Assembly: GCA_030429045.1 (NCBI GenBank)
Contig: JAUIEA010000018.1
Coordinates: forward strand, 1-43,487
Reading direction: 5' to 3'
DNA from: Bacteroidia bacterium
GTDB taxonomy: Bacteria; Bacteroidota; Bacteroidia; Chitinophagales; Saprospiraceae
Length of the DNA: 43,487 bases
The notes under the pieces are model-generated. The model saw only the letters and a program-made list of their open reading frames with translations. It searched no databases and was not told the DNA's origin. This document shows, one piece after another, positions 1 to 8,252 of this stretch. How positions within the stretch are numbered: the first letter of the stretch is position 1; every line of letters begins with the position of its first letter. Position numbers and translations under genes: made by a program.

Positions 1-10
1 GCTGATGAAA

Positions 11-143
11 GACATGGGAACCCGATGGGGTCCTTTTTTTTAATTACCGTGGATGCTCACGACAGACATGGGACCCCGATGGGGTCCTCTAATTATTTGC
101 CAAGTGACTTCTGAGATGGGAATCCATTAGGATCCTTTTTTTT
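11..143. repeat. Three copies of a short hairpin repeat
   Basis: Three related palindromes lie at 11-33, 66-87 and 115-135. Each starts with GA(C)ATGGGA or GATGGGA and forms a stem such as GGACCCC-GAT-GGGGTCC (71-87, perfect). The arms vary in a partly compensated way: the third copy is GGAATCC/GGATCC. Copies one and three are followed by an eight-T run (34-41 and 136-143), so on the plus strand they would look like intrinsic terminators for a gene upstream of the window. Three similar copies within 130 bp fit an intergenic palindromic repeat family better. No gene is visible here. Confidence 0.6.
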
Positions 144-219
144 AATATCCTGAATGCGTGCTTCTGAATTGGTATGCTGCCAGGCGCGCATTGATTTCTG
201 ATGCAAGAATGCCTGGATG

Positions 220-287
220 TACGACCTCGGAGAGGTCGTATATCTGTTGAAAAAGGTTTCCATTAAATAACGACTCCGGAGGAGTCG
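220..287. repeat. Two REP-like palindromes of a second family
   Basis: TACGACCTC-GGA-GAGGTCGTA (220-240, 9-bp arms) and CGACTCC-GGA-GGAGTCG (271-287, 7-bp arms) share the triloop GGA and the CGAC..GTCG ends, with swapped inner pairs that keep the stem. Elements of this shape are often scattered between genes in Bacteroidota and are plausible substrates for RAYT transposases, one of which lies at 12540-13214. The remaining bases 288-374 show nothing else beyond the 3' flank of the hydrogenase operon. Confidence 0.55.
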
Positions 288-374
288 AATGACAACCCAT
301 TGACTTCATTTGGAATAATCAATTTGCAAAAGATCGGGGCACCCCTCCTGAGTGAATTTTTAGCCTTCCGATAT

Positions 375-842
375 TCAGAGCGGTACCTTTTCTGCAACTA
401 ATTCAAGAACTGCACTCAGATTTTTTTTCGCTCCTGGACTCAGTTCATCACCGATGCCCCATATACAACCTTCAATAGCCAATAGCCAGGCCCCGGGTTT
501 GTGAGCATACACATCTCGACAAAGGGCCAACACAGACTCGGGAGGCAAGGCATGGGTGGTAAAGGTAACTTCATCCCGGGGTCCGATCCGATGGAACACA
601 TATCCCTCCGGAAGAGCCTCATGGCTGGCATCGACAAAAATGACCTGATCATATGATCGGAGCAGATCAGCATCTTCGATCTGCAATTGGTAACGACACA
701 CTTTATCGCCCGGAATTCCCTCCCTGGTCAGATGTTCAATAAATGCCCACCCCAGGCCATCATCGCTCCGGCCGGTATTCCCGATCCCGATCCAGAGGGT
801 GCGATCGTTAACGGATATATTCTGAAAGGCAACGTTCTTCAT
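375..842 (-). CDS. hoxW: Hydrogenase maturation endopeptidase (HoxW/HybD/HycI family)
   Basis: This 155-residue protein is the nickel-dependent endopeptidase that removes the C-terminal tail of the [NiFe] hydrogenase large subunit after the active site is loaded. The N-terminal GIGNTGRSDDGLG segment is the family's GxGNxxxxDDGxG motif and supplies an acidic nickel ligand. FVDASHE carries the second conserved Asp, and the TTHALPPES segment carries the His. It is the last gene of the hox operon and overlaps hoxH by 35 bp. I chose ATG 842 (MKNVAFQN) because the longer frame from 893 adds a non-conserved stretch inside hoxH. Its target is the HoxH encoded just upstream, whose 24-residue tail is intact. 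No hypA-F genes are in the window, so active-site assembly must be encoded elsewhere. Confidence 0.88.
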   Translation of the reverse strand: MKNVAFQNISVNDRTLWIGIGNTGRSDDGLGWAFIEHLTREGIPGDKVCRYQLQIEDADLLRSYDQVIFVDASHEALPEGYVFHRIGPRDEVTFTTHALPPESVLALCRDVYAHKPGAWLLAIEGCIWGIGDELSPGAKKNLSAVLELVAEKVPL

Positions 843-2268
843 GATCAAACACTTGAAGGTGAAGGGGCATTTTCCCAATCGCATGGGTGGCACAACTCAG
901 GCATGGGTCATAGGCCCGAATTGCCACTTCGATCTCATTGAGCATCGGCTCGGTGATCTCGGGCTGCCGGTCCAGTCGTGCCCGGGCTACATGAGACACC
1001 GCTCTGTTCATCGCTTCATTATTGTGGGTGGTGGACACGATCAAATTACATCGGGTGATCATCCCTCTGTCATCGGCTTCATAGTGATGAATGAGGGTGC
1101 CGCGGGGAGCTTCGACAACGCCGATACCCACAGGTCGGCGGTGTCCTTCCCGACGCAGATCATCGCTGAGGATATCCGGATCGTGAAGGAGGTCCCGGAT
1201 CAATTCCGCACAATGCATCATTTCGATGATGCGTGCCCAATGGTAATATAAGGACCGGTTTACCGGCTTGCCTCCGGCAAAGGCAAAATAGGCCTGGCGG
1301 GCTTCCTCCGCGAGGGCCGTCGAGATATGATCGCAGATATTCAACCGGGCCAGAGGCCCCACCCGATTCCAGCCCAGCTCACGGCCTCTTTCCTTGAGAT
1401 AGGGGAACTTGAGATACGTCCATGATTCTGCACTTTCTGAGAAGTGGCTGGCGTAGGAGATGTCCGGGACATCATGCAGGGTCCGGGCACCAAAGGCATC
1501 CACTGCCCGCATGCGACCGTCGTAGAGCTCCAGGGCTCCATCTGGACCGACCAATCCCAGGTGGCCGGAATCAAAGCTGGCAAATGTGTCGACCACCGCT
1601 CGATACTGCGAAAAATAATCCGCAAGAAAGTCCAGTACTTCACCGGTCCATTCGATCATGGTGTCAATGCCGGGCAGGTTCTCATTTCCTTTCAGGAAGA
1701 GGCTCCGTTCATGGGCGTCAAAGGTTTTGTGGACGCCGCCAGGGACAGCCGTAATACCGTGGATCTTTTTCCCGCCCAGGGCTTGCAGGATCTCCTGCCC
1801 AAACTTTCGCATGAGGATCCCCCGGCGAGCCAGCTCCTTGTTGGCCAATGCCACACCCACCACATTCCGGGTGGCTAATGGTCCTGCTGGATTGAGCAGG
1901 AGGTCTGGTGCTGCGAGATAGAAGAAATGTAGCGCGTGGGACTGAAAGATCTGGGCGTAATGCAGCAAGCGACGGATCTTGTCTGCTGCCGGACTGAGGT
2001 CACCCGGATCCAGGCCATGTAATTGATCGATGGCCTTGCTGGCAGCCAGGTGGTGGCTGACCGGGCATATTCCACACAACCGCTGCACCAGAACGGGAAC
2101 TTCCCAGTAAGGCCGCCCCTGAATAAAGCGTTCGAACCCCCGAAATTCAACGATATGAAATCGGGACTCTTTCACCCTGCCCTCCTCGTCCAGATGGATG
2201 GTCACCTTACCATGGCCTTCCACCCGGGTGACAGGATCGATCGTCAGTTTGCGTCCTGGGTTTTCCAT
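808..2268 (-). CDS. hoxH: NAD(P)-linked [NiFe] hydrogenase large subunit HoxH
   Basis: This 486-residue catalytic subunit carries the Ni-Fe(CN)2CO centre that splits or forms H2. The N-terminal L1 motif RLCGICPVSHH gives two of the nickel cysteines, and the C-terminal DPCLSCATH gives the other two. The latter is followed by a 24-residue tail (AIGKMPLHLQ...) that the adjacent HoxW should cleave after the His. The CATHA ending and the gene context match group 3d bidirectional NAD-coupled enzymes. Start ATG 2268 (MENPGRKLTIDP) lies one base after the hoxUY stop (TGATATG), implying translational coupling. The frame stays open upstream to 2331 but only over hoxUY coding sequence. The enzyme is expected to be cytoplasmic, since no twin-arginine signal is present in the operon. 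Confidence 0.95.
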   Translation of the reverse strand: MENPGRKLTIDPVTRVEGHGKVTIHLDEEGRVKESRFHIVEFRGFERFIQGRPYWEVPVLVQRLCGICPVSHHLAASKAIDQLHGLDPGDLSPAADKIRRLLHYAQIFQSHALHFFYLAAPDLLLNPAGPLATRNVVGVALANKELARRGILMRKFGQEILQALGGKKIHGITAVPGGVHKTFDAHERSLFLKGNENLPGIDTMIEWTGEVLDFLADYFSQYRAVVDTFASFDSGHLGLVGPDGALELYDGRMRAVDAFGARTLHDVPDISYASHFSESAESWTYLKFPYLKERGRELGWNRVGPLARLNICDHISTALAEEARQAYFAFAGGKPVNRSLYYHWARIIEMMHCAELIRDLLHDPDILSDDLRREGHRRPVGIGVVEAPRGTLIHHYEADDRGMITRCNLIVSTTHNNEAMNRAVSHVARARLDRQPEITEPMLNEIEVAIRAYDPCLSCATHAIGKMPLHLQVFDHEERCLSEYIR

Positions 2269-2269
2269 A

Positions 2270-3535
2270 TCAGTCGTATTTGAAGACCTTGCCAATGAGG
2301 CTGGTTGATGTACCCGTAAGAATGCTGGCAATAAATTGCCACATCATCGGTGCGCCCGGAGGACAACCAGGGATATAGTAATCGATCGGAACCACTTCGC
2401 TGCAGGCATAGACCCGATCCAACATGGCAGGAAGGTCTTCATGATGCGGAATCTGCTGCAGACCCGGGTTGCCAGGGCGCACATACGCTTCTTCGAGGCA
2501 TTCATCCAGCGGTACCATATTTCGCATGGCTGGAAGTCCACCCCAAATGGCACACTCCCCGACTGCGACGAGAACATCACAGTGCTCTCTGAACTCCTTG
2601 AGGACATGCACATTCTCATCCGTGCCACAACCCCCTTCAACCAGTCCGATATCACATCTTCCGGAGATATGCTTAATGTCCGTCAAGGGAGAACGATCCA
2701 GTTCGATCAATTCGACCACATCGAGCAGCTCTGTGTCAATGTCCAGCAAGGACATGTGACAGCCAAAACATCCGGCCAGTGAGGTGGTGGCCACCCGCCA
2801 TTTTCGATCCGGGCGAGCTCCTTTCAGCATCTGGATAAAATCCACCGGTTCAGTCAGCTCTGTAGGCACATCATACTGGCGATCACCTGGAGTTCGAGAC
2901 AGACTCTTGCCGCGATACAGGATGGCCCCGGTCGGGCAGATCTGCATGGCTCTCAATGCCATTTCATCCGGAATGCTGGATTCCAATGCTTCGTCGATCT
3001 GCAACCGGGTGTGATCGCCCCTTCCGGAGATGGAAAAGACGGGTTGATCATCTGCAGTGCGAATTTCCTGGACACAGCGTTGACAGAGGACGCATCTGTT
3101 CGGTTCGATCACCAGGCGGCGACCTCGAAAGTCCAGGAGGCGGTCCACAAATAAATGGGGGAACCGGCCGTGGCCGATGCCCATCTGGTATCCCAGGCCC
3201 TGCAGGTCGCAATCGCCACTTTTTTCGCAAGCCTGACAAAAGTGATTGCCTTCTGCAAAGGTCAGTTCGACCATGGCCTTGCGGTGGTCGTCCAGTTCAG
3301 CTGTGTGCAACTGTATATCCATGCCTTCAGAGGTCCGGCTTTCGCAGCCACATACCTGATGGCCGTTGACCTGGAGCATGCATACCCTGCATGTACCCAA
3401 AGGGGGTTGGATATGCGGATAATAACAGAGTGTTGGAATGTTCAGTCCCAGATCCCGAATCGCTTCGACCAGGTTTTTCTGATCGGGTACATGGTAGGCA
3501 ACCCCGTCAATATGTATGGTGACTTTCTTTTCCAT
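2270..3535 (-). CDS. hoxUY: Fused diaphorase HoxU and [NiFe] hydrogenase small subunit HoxY
   Basis: One open frame of 421 residues joins two proteins that are normally separate. Residues 1 to about 235 are HoxU/NuoG-N-like: a [2Fe-2S] ferredoxin fold (CYYPH, GTCRVC and a later Cys), a HFCQACEKSGDC [4Fe-4S] motif, and the NRCVLCQRCVQ ... CPTGAI cluster region. From about residue 250 the HoxY small subunit begins (KWRVATTSLAGCFGCHMSLLD). It carries the proximal-cluster cysteines GCFGC, VGECAIWGG and IPGCPPG. No stop or frameshift lies between them. Electrons would run from NiFe through HoxY to the HoxU clusters and on to HoxEF within one chain. The start could be ATG 3535 (MEKKVTIHIDG, best family match) or ATG 3556 (MPYPKPL), which has AGGA eight bases upstream. 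Both overlap hoxEF by 29 to 50 bp. Confidence 0.9.
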   Translation of the reverse strand: MEKKVTIHIDGVAYHVPDQKNLVEAIRDLGLNIPTLCYYPHIQPPLGTCRVCMLQVNGHQVCGCESRTSEGMDIQLHTAELDDHRKAMVELTFAEGNHFCQACEKSGDCDLQGLGYQMGIGHGRFPHLFVDRLLDFRGRRLVIEPNRCVLCQRCVQEIRTADDQPVFSISGRGDHTRLQIDEALESSIPDEMALRAMQICPTGAILYRGKSLSRTPGDRQYDVPTELTEPVDFIQMLKGARPDRKWRVATTSLAGCFGCHMSLLDIDTELLDVVELIELDRSPLTDIKHISGRCDIGLVEGGCGTDENVHVLKEFREHCDVLVAVGECAIWGGLPAMRNMVPLDECLEEAYVRPGNPGLQQIPHHEDLPAMLDRVYACSEVVPIDYYIPGCPPGAPMMWQFIASILTGTSTSLIGKVFKYD

Positions 3536-5246
3536 AAGTGGTTTGGGATACGGCATTTTGATAATCCTGCAGGCTGCGTTCAAGGTCGAAAACGATGCTC
3601 CCCTGAACACGTGCTTCAAAATATTCCGGAAAAGCCAGCATGGCCGTCTGAATGGCTTGAACCGCATATTTTCCCAATCCGCAACGACTGCCGGAATGCA
3701 TCATGTCGCCCCACTGACGCAGATCATCCAGATCCCTTTCCGTCACGCGACCGTCCTGGAGTTTGGCCAGTTTGTGGGCGATCATCTGATTCCCGCTGCG
3801 GCAGGGCAGGCAGGCTCCACAGGATTCATGCCTGAAAAACTGATTGAAATTGCGCAGGATCGTACCCAGGTCACGCTGTTTGGAAAAGACCATCAGGGTT
3901 CCATTTGTGGGCAGGTCTTCCCGACCCAGCAGTCGAGAAAAACCGGACGGGCCAACCGCCACACCGGAGGGGCCACTGACTTGTACATAGTGTGCATCAG
4001 AAGCACCAGCCACTTCAAGTACCTCTCCCAAATGCACGCCCCAGGGCAGTTCATAGATCCCCGGACGGTCACAATCGCCCGAGATACACAACAACTTGAC
4101 ACCCGGGCTATCTGCTGTACCCAGCTTTTGGAAGGAAGCAGCTCCTTTCTCCATGATCCGGGCAGCCAGGGCCAGAGTCTCTACATTATTGACGACTGTT
4201 GGACGACCCAGGTAACCACGTTCAACCGGATAGACATTTCGCGGCCGCGGTTGTCCTCGTTTTCCTTCCAGTGATTCGATCAGTGCCGTTTCTTCCCCGC
4301 ATACGTATGCGCCGGCTCCCACCTGAATACGAATTGAAAATTGATGGGGCTCCAAGGTTGGCAAATGGTCGCCCAACCAACTCAATTGCTGAAGTTCATC
4401 CATGGCCTTCTGCAGTTTGGGCAAAAGCCACTGGTACTCAGCTCGCAGATAAAGGATCCCTTCTTCCGCTCCGGCCGCATATCCCGCTGCGATCATCCCT
4501 TCGAGGACAAGTCCCGGAAATCGATCGAGTAAAAAGCGATCCTTGAACGTGCCTGGTTCGCCCTCGTCCGCATTGGCTATGATCACTCGAGGCCCTTCGT
4601 GAATGCGGGCCAGGGACCATTTCCTCCCGGTCGAAAACAAGGCACCGCCCATACCACTCAGTCCGGATTTTCGGATCTCGGACAGCACCTCGGTGGATGT
4701 CATCTGCCGCAGTCGTTTCAAGGAAAATCCGGTTTTATACTCGCCGGTCAGGAAGGGTGTTCGAAGACAACGTGGATGGTAAAGCGGCTCCTGGATCGGA
4801 TCAGCAAGAGCTGCGGGAGTCTGGCCCTCGCGCAGGGAGGTGACGATGCGCTGGACCTTTGCCGGAGTCAGAAAGGTAAAGGGTTGAAAATTGATGAGCG
4901 CAGCCGGTAGTTGATCGGGCAGCCCGATACAGGGGGTCTCGAACAGGCCAAACAATCCGTCCGCACTGACTTCCCCCATTTTTGCCCCGGTGGCCTTTTC
5001 AAAGGCTTCTTTGATCCTGGATCTACCGGCAAATTGGGCGAGGATGCTGTTGTCCAGGTAGATGGTAAACCGGCCGGCGGGAGCGGTATGGAAGAAATGG
5101 TAAAAACTGGCTACCGAGCTCACTTCCGAAACGGGCATATGAAACTGCCGGGCGATCCCTTTAATTGACTCTTCACTCAGAAACCCTAATGCTGTTTGTC
5201 GTTCCCAAAGCGCATCCAGCAGTTGATATCGGGGAGAAGAAGCCAT
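3507..5246 (-). CDS. hoxF: Hydrogenase diaphorase subunit HoxF with N-terminal NuoE-like domain
   Basis: This 579-residue NADH-oxidising diaphorase subunit binds FMN and NAD(H) and passes electrons to HoxU. Residues 1 to about 135 are a NuoE/thioredoxin-like domain; the rest is NuoF-like. Visible motifs are GLSGMGGALFSTGRKW and NADEGEPGTFKDR (flavin/NAD site), GAYVCGEETALIESLEGKRG, and the [4Fe-4S] set SCGACLPC with a later GSRCGLG cysteine. The NuoE-like domain has kept only one of the four [2Fe-2S] ligands: the expected C-x4-C is D65/A70, and the C-x3-C is C106/P110. That cluster is therefore probably absent. It is the first gene of the hox operon, starting at ATG 5246, with an inverted repeat directly upstream. 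Confidence 0.93.
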   Translation of the reverse strand: MASSPRYQLLDALWERQTALGFLSEESIKGIARQFHMPVSEVSSVASFYHFFHTAPAGRFTIYLDNSILAQFAGRSRIKEAFEKATGAKMGEVSADGLFGLFETPCIGLPDQLPAALINFQPFTFLTPAKVQRIVTSLREGQTPAALADPIQEPLYHPRCLRTPFLTGEYKTGFSLKRLRQMTSTEVLSEIRKSGLSGMGGALFSTGRKWSLARIHEGPRVIIANADEGEPGTFKDRFLLDRFPGLVLEGMIAAGYAAGAEEGILYLRAEYQWLLPKLQKAMDELQQLSWLGDHLPTLEPHQFSIRIQVGAGAYVCGEETALIESLEGKRGQPRPRNVYPVERGYLGRPTVVNNVETLALAARIMEKGAASFQKLGTADSPGVKLLCISGDCDRPGIYELPWGVHLGEVLEVAGASDAHYVQVSGPSGVAVGPSGFSRLLGREDLPTNGTLMVFSKQRDLGTILRNFNQFFRHESCGACLPCRSGNQMIAHKLAKLQDGRVTERDLDDLRQWGDMMHSGSRCGLGKYAVQAIQTAMLAFPEYFEARVQGSIVFDLERSLQDYQNAVSQTTYGKESHHTY

Positions 5247-5247
5247 G

Positions 5248-5277
5248 TGGAAAGTGTTTACCGCAAAGTACTTTCCA
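5248..5277. promoter_or_regulatory. Inverted repeat at the hox operon start, possible operator
   Basis: TGGAAAGT (5248-5255) and ACTTTCCA (5270-5277) form a perfect 8-bp inverted repeat with a 14-bp spacer, one base upstream of the hoxF ATG. Its position suits a repressor site or a hairpin in the leader. No clear TAnnTTTG box was found in the 130-bp gap to the preceding gene. Confidence 0.4.
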
Positions 5278-5377
5278 ACCAGTGGCTTTTGGCTTGATCT
5301 GAATCATATCCCGGGGTGATCGTTTGGTGGAAGGAGGGGTGATCTTCCAACCCGGGGATCATCTGTATCCAGCCGGA

Positions 5378-8083
5378 TCACTGTACCAGCACAAAACCAG
5401 CCCATTGGTAGGGGGACAAAAATCGATCCCGCATTTCCAGCTGTGCTTGCCGGAAGGCATCCGAAATATCCTTTCCATCCCGGAGCCAGATCCCATAGAA
5501 TGTCTCCATGAACAGCTTTGTGTTGCGATCGGATACCTGCCATAGGCTGATGATGAGATTCTGCACACCTGCAATCTTGAACGCCCGTTGCAGCCCATAG
5601 ACCCCCTCCCCGACCAGGACTTCGCCCAGACCGGTCTCACATGCAGACAACACTACCGTCTCTGTGTGGGAGAGGTCCAGTTCACTGATCTCATAGGCCG
5701 TCAGAATACCATCTTCCCCCTCCTCCAAGGTGGTCATCTCTTCATGGTTGGCGCCGGCCATCACCAGGCCGGAACGAAACATCGGGTTTTCGGTCATCGA
5801 CATGCCCGCTCCCGGTCCGGCAGTTCCGGAGGCCTGATCTTTAAAAAAGAAACCATGCGTCGCCAGATGGATCAGATCCGGAGAAAACTCATCATCTGAA
5901 ATATGGAGAAACCGATCTTCGGTGGCAGCAGAACCTGTCCAGATCTTGAAGTCCAGACCTTTTTCAGTCATCAGATCGGCGATGGCTTTGACTTCCCGTT
6001 CTGTTCCCGGCAGGTAGGGCCAGTCTGCATCCAGGGATAAGACCGCATCGGATGAACGGGATGCCAGGGCTCCATTCTCCTGGAGGGTGGCATCTTCCGG
6101 AGCTTCTGTATCATACCGGATGGCACCAAACACCCAGGCCGATTCCGGGGCCTTGCTCTTGCGATTGTCCATGGAAACCAGATCTCTTGTACTGGTGAGT
6201 TGGATGACGGGATTTCTGTCCAGAATGACGGAATCCAGCGTGAACGGGACAGCACCCAGATTCAGTCTGTTGAGCAGCCCATCCGGAGAATGATAGATCG
6301 TAACCCCGGGTGGGATCTGCTCCAGAAGGGGTGCCCAGACCAGTTCAAACAGCGTCTGCAAAGAGTCTTGCTGCACTCGAAATCCTCTTTGATTGTAACC
6401 GTACAAATGATCCACCGCTTCAATCGATCCATTTCCGGAGGCTACCAGCAGTTTTTGAAATACAGCTTCATCAGCCAATGGAATTAATCGGGGATCATGG
6501 TCATGACTTAATAAGATGGCTGCATATCGGATCCGATCCGTCGATTCGGGATCCAGAAAGGGATACCGGACAAACTCGATGGCCATCTCATCCGGGCCCA
6601 GCCCAGCCTGGACCTGCTCCCAACCGACCTGTTGATAATCCCTGGAAAAGGCGCTGGCCGACTGGACCAGCTGCTTTTCAAGGAGTAACGCACTGTCCTG
6701 CCAGATCGAGATGTCCGCACGCGATTCGATGGGTTTTGCCATCTCCCCAGCTATGCGCGACAGGTATTCCTGCCAGGCTACATAGCTCTGTTGAATAAAT
6801 GGATCGCGGCGGGCATACTGTCGGATCCGTTTGGCCGCTGTCAGGAGAAAGCCCTTGGTAAACAGCATATGATCATAGGCGACAGCTGCAGCATTCGGTT
6901 CATTCGTCGGATGCATTTCAGCCGCCGAAAGGAGAAATCCTACACCCGAGCGATTGGCTGCACTGTAGGATTCCAGTTCACTCTCAGATAGGTATTGTGA
7001 TGCCGTTGTCAGGTAGGACTTGGCCAGGCTGTTCGCCCGGATATACTGTCGAAGGGCCTTCTCATGCTGGCCGGTCTTCCAATAGAGATTCCCGAGGTAT
7101 TGTATCGCAGGCCCAAAGTCATGATGCGATTCACCCAGACTCTCTTCCATGATCCGGATTCCCTTGTGAGCCAGGAGGAGGGCCGTATCCAGTTGACCGG
7201 ACCGATCAGCCAGTTTGGCCAGATTCACCAAGCTCATGCCCACCTTCGGATGCTCCTGACCAAACGAACTGACCATTCGTTCGTGCACCAGATTGGCAAG
7301 AGAGGTGGCCTCATCGAGTTTGTTCAATTTCTGATAAACCCCGGCGAGGTTATTCCCGATCAGGATCCACACCGGATTTTTGGGGCCCTGGGTAGAATCA
7401 ATGAGGTCGTATGCTTCTTCGTAATACTCTGCGGCTCGGGCATATTCTCCCTGCAGATAGGCGACCGTACCCAGATTGCTGAGGAGTTGCACCAGGAAGG
7501 GATGCCGGGGAGGTAATGCCGGCGACAGGATCCGAGTGGAGATCTCAAACTGTTCATGCGCCCGATCCAACTGCCCATAGCTCTGAAAGAGCATCCCCAT
7601 ATTATTGTGGTTGATCCCTGCCAGGGTGGGATTTTCCCCTTCAAGGGCATCCCATATCTTCGCCGCACTCCTGAAACATTGTTCCGCCTGACGGAAATCG
7701 CCCTGGCGAAAATAGATGGTCCCGAAATTGTCAAAGTTCTGACCCAGCTGGAGGCTGTCCGGTTCCGGGAGCTGGACCAGGATGGACATCAGTCGACGAT
7801 GGACGGCGATCGCTTTTTCAAACTGCTCCGTTTCACCGTATATGCGACCTTCCAGAAAGAGGCAGATCCGATATTTTTCATCCGAACGATCGAGAAAGGC
7901 AGAAGCCAGTTCCTTCGCTGCCTTGATATCGAGCAGTGCTTCATCGAACTGTCCTTTCCGCAGGTCCAGGACGGCTGCAAAGGACAGGCTGTCCACTTGT
8001 TTTATTCTTGGATCGGGTGTCTCGGATTGGGAGTAAAGGAGAATCGGGCACAGGAGTAGAAGGAGAAAAAATATTCTATACAT
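5378..8083 (-). CDS. Exported TPR protein with C-terminal CHAT (caspase-like) domain
   Basis: This 901-residue protein has a clear signal peptide (MYRIFFLLLLLCPILLYSQS). About 350 residues of tetratricopeptide repeats follow, recognisable by recurring A..Y....G....A......A pairs such as NFGTIYFRQGDFRQAEQCF and NLGTVAYLQGEYARAAEYYE. The C-terminal third is a CHAT domain. His743 in HLATHG and Cys815 in LSACETG form the predicted catalytic dyad, and the DGILTAYEISELDL and GVQNLIISLWQVSD blocks are typical of the family. TPR-CHAT proteins are predicted cysteine proteases. Bacteroidota have many, mostly uncharacterised, some exported like this one. The target is unknown. It lies upstream of the hox operon on the same strand, with 131 bp between them. 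Confidence 0.9.
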   Translation of the reverse strand: MYRIFFLLLLLCPILLYSQSETPDPRIKQVDSLSFAAVLDLRKGQFDEALLDIKAAKELASAFLDRSDEKYRICLFLEGRIYGETEQFEKAIAVHRRLMSILVQLPEPDSLQLGQNFDNFGTIYFRQGDFRQAEQCFRSAAKIWDALEGENPTLAGINHNNMGMLFQSYGQLDRAHEQFEISTRILSPALPPRHPFLVQLLSNLGTVAYLQGEYARAAEYYEEAYDLIDSTQGPKNPVWILIGNNLAGVYQKLNKLDEATSLANLVHERMVSSFGQEHPKVGMSLVNLAKLADRSGQLDTALLLAHKGIRIMEESLGESHHDFGPAIQYLGNLYWKTGQHEKALRQYIRANSLAKSYLTTASQYLSESELESYSAANRSGVGFLLSAAEMHPTNEPNAAAVAYDHMLFTKGFLLTAAKRIRQYARRDPFIQQSYVAWQEYLSRIAGEMAKPIESRADISIWQDSALLLEKQLVQSASAFSRDYQQVGWEQVQAGLGPDEMAIEFVRYPFLDPESTDRIRYAAILLSHDHDPRLIPLADEAVFQKLLVASGNGSIEAVDHLYGYNQRGFRVQQDSLQTLFELVWAPLLEQIPPGVTIYHSPDGLLNRLNLGAVPFTLDSVILDRNPVIQLTSTRDLVSMDNRKSKAPESAWVFGAIRYDTEAPEDATLQENGALASRSSDAVLSLDADWPYLPGTEREVKAIADLMTEKGLDFKIWTGSAATEDRFLHISDDEFSPDLIHLATHGFFFKDQASGTAGPGAGMSMTENPMFRSGLVMAGANHEEMTTLEEGEDGILTAYEISELDLSHTETVVLSACETGLGEVLVGEGVYGLQRAFKIAGVQNLIISLWQVSDRNTKLFMETFYGIWLRDGKDISDAFRQAQLEMRDRFLSPYQWAGFVLVQ

Positions 8084-8252
8084 CTTGGGGTGATTGATGC
8101 TGGATCAAAAGAATAGGGCTGTTTCAGCTCTTAAAGTACTGAAAATCCGACTGGCTACCCAGGAACAGGGTCGTTGAACCTCGTGTGAATTGTCGTTCTT
8201 CTCGCGTGGTCGATCACCGGAAAAAAGATATCTTTCCTTTATTTGACTGCCC

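Noticed and set aside
11-143. CRISPR array
   Set aside because: The repeats are only partly similar, spacing is irregular, the units are self-complementary over their whole length, and no cas gene is nearby.
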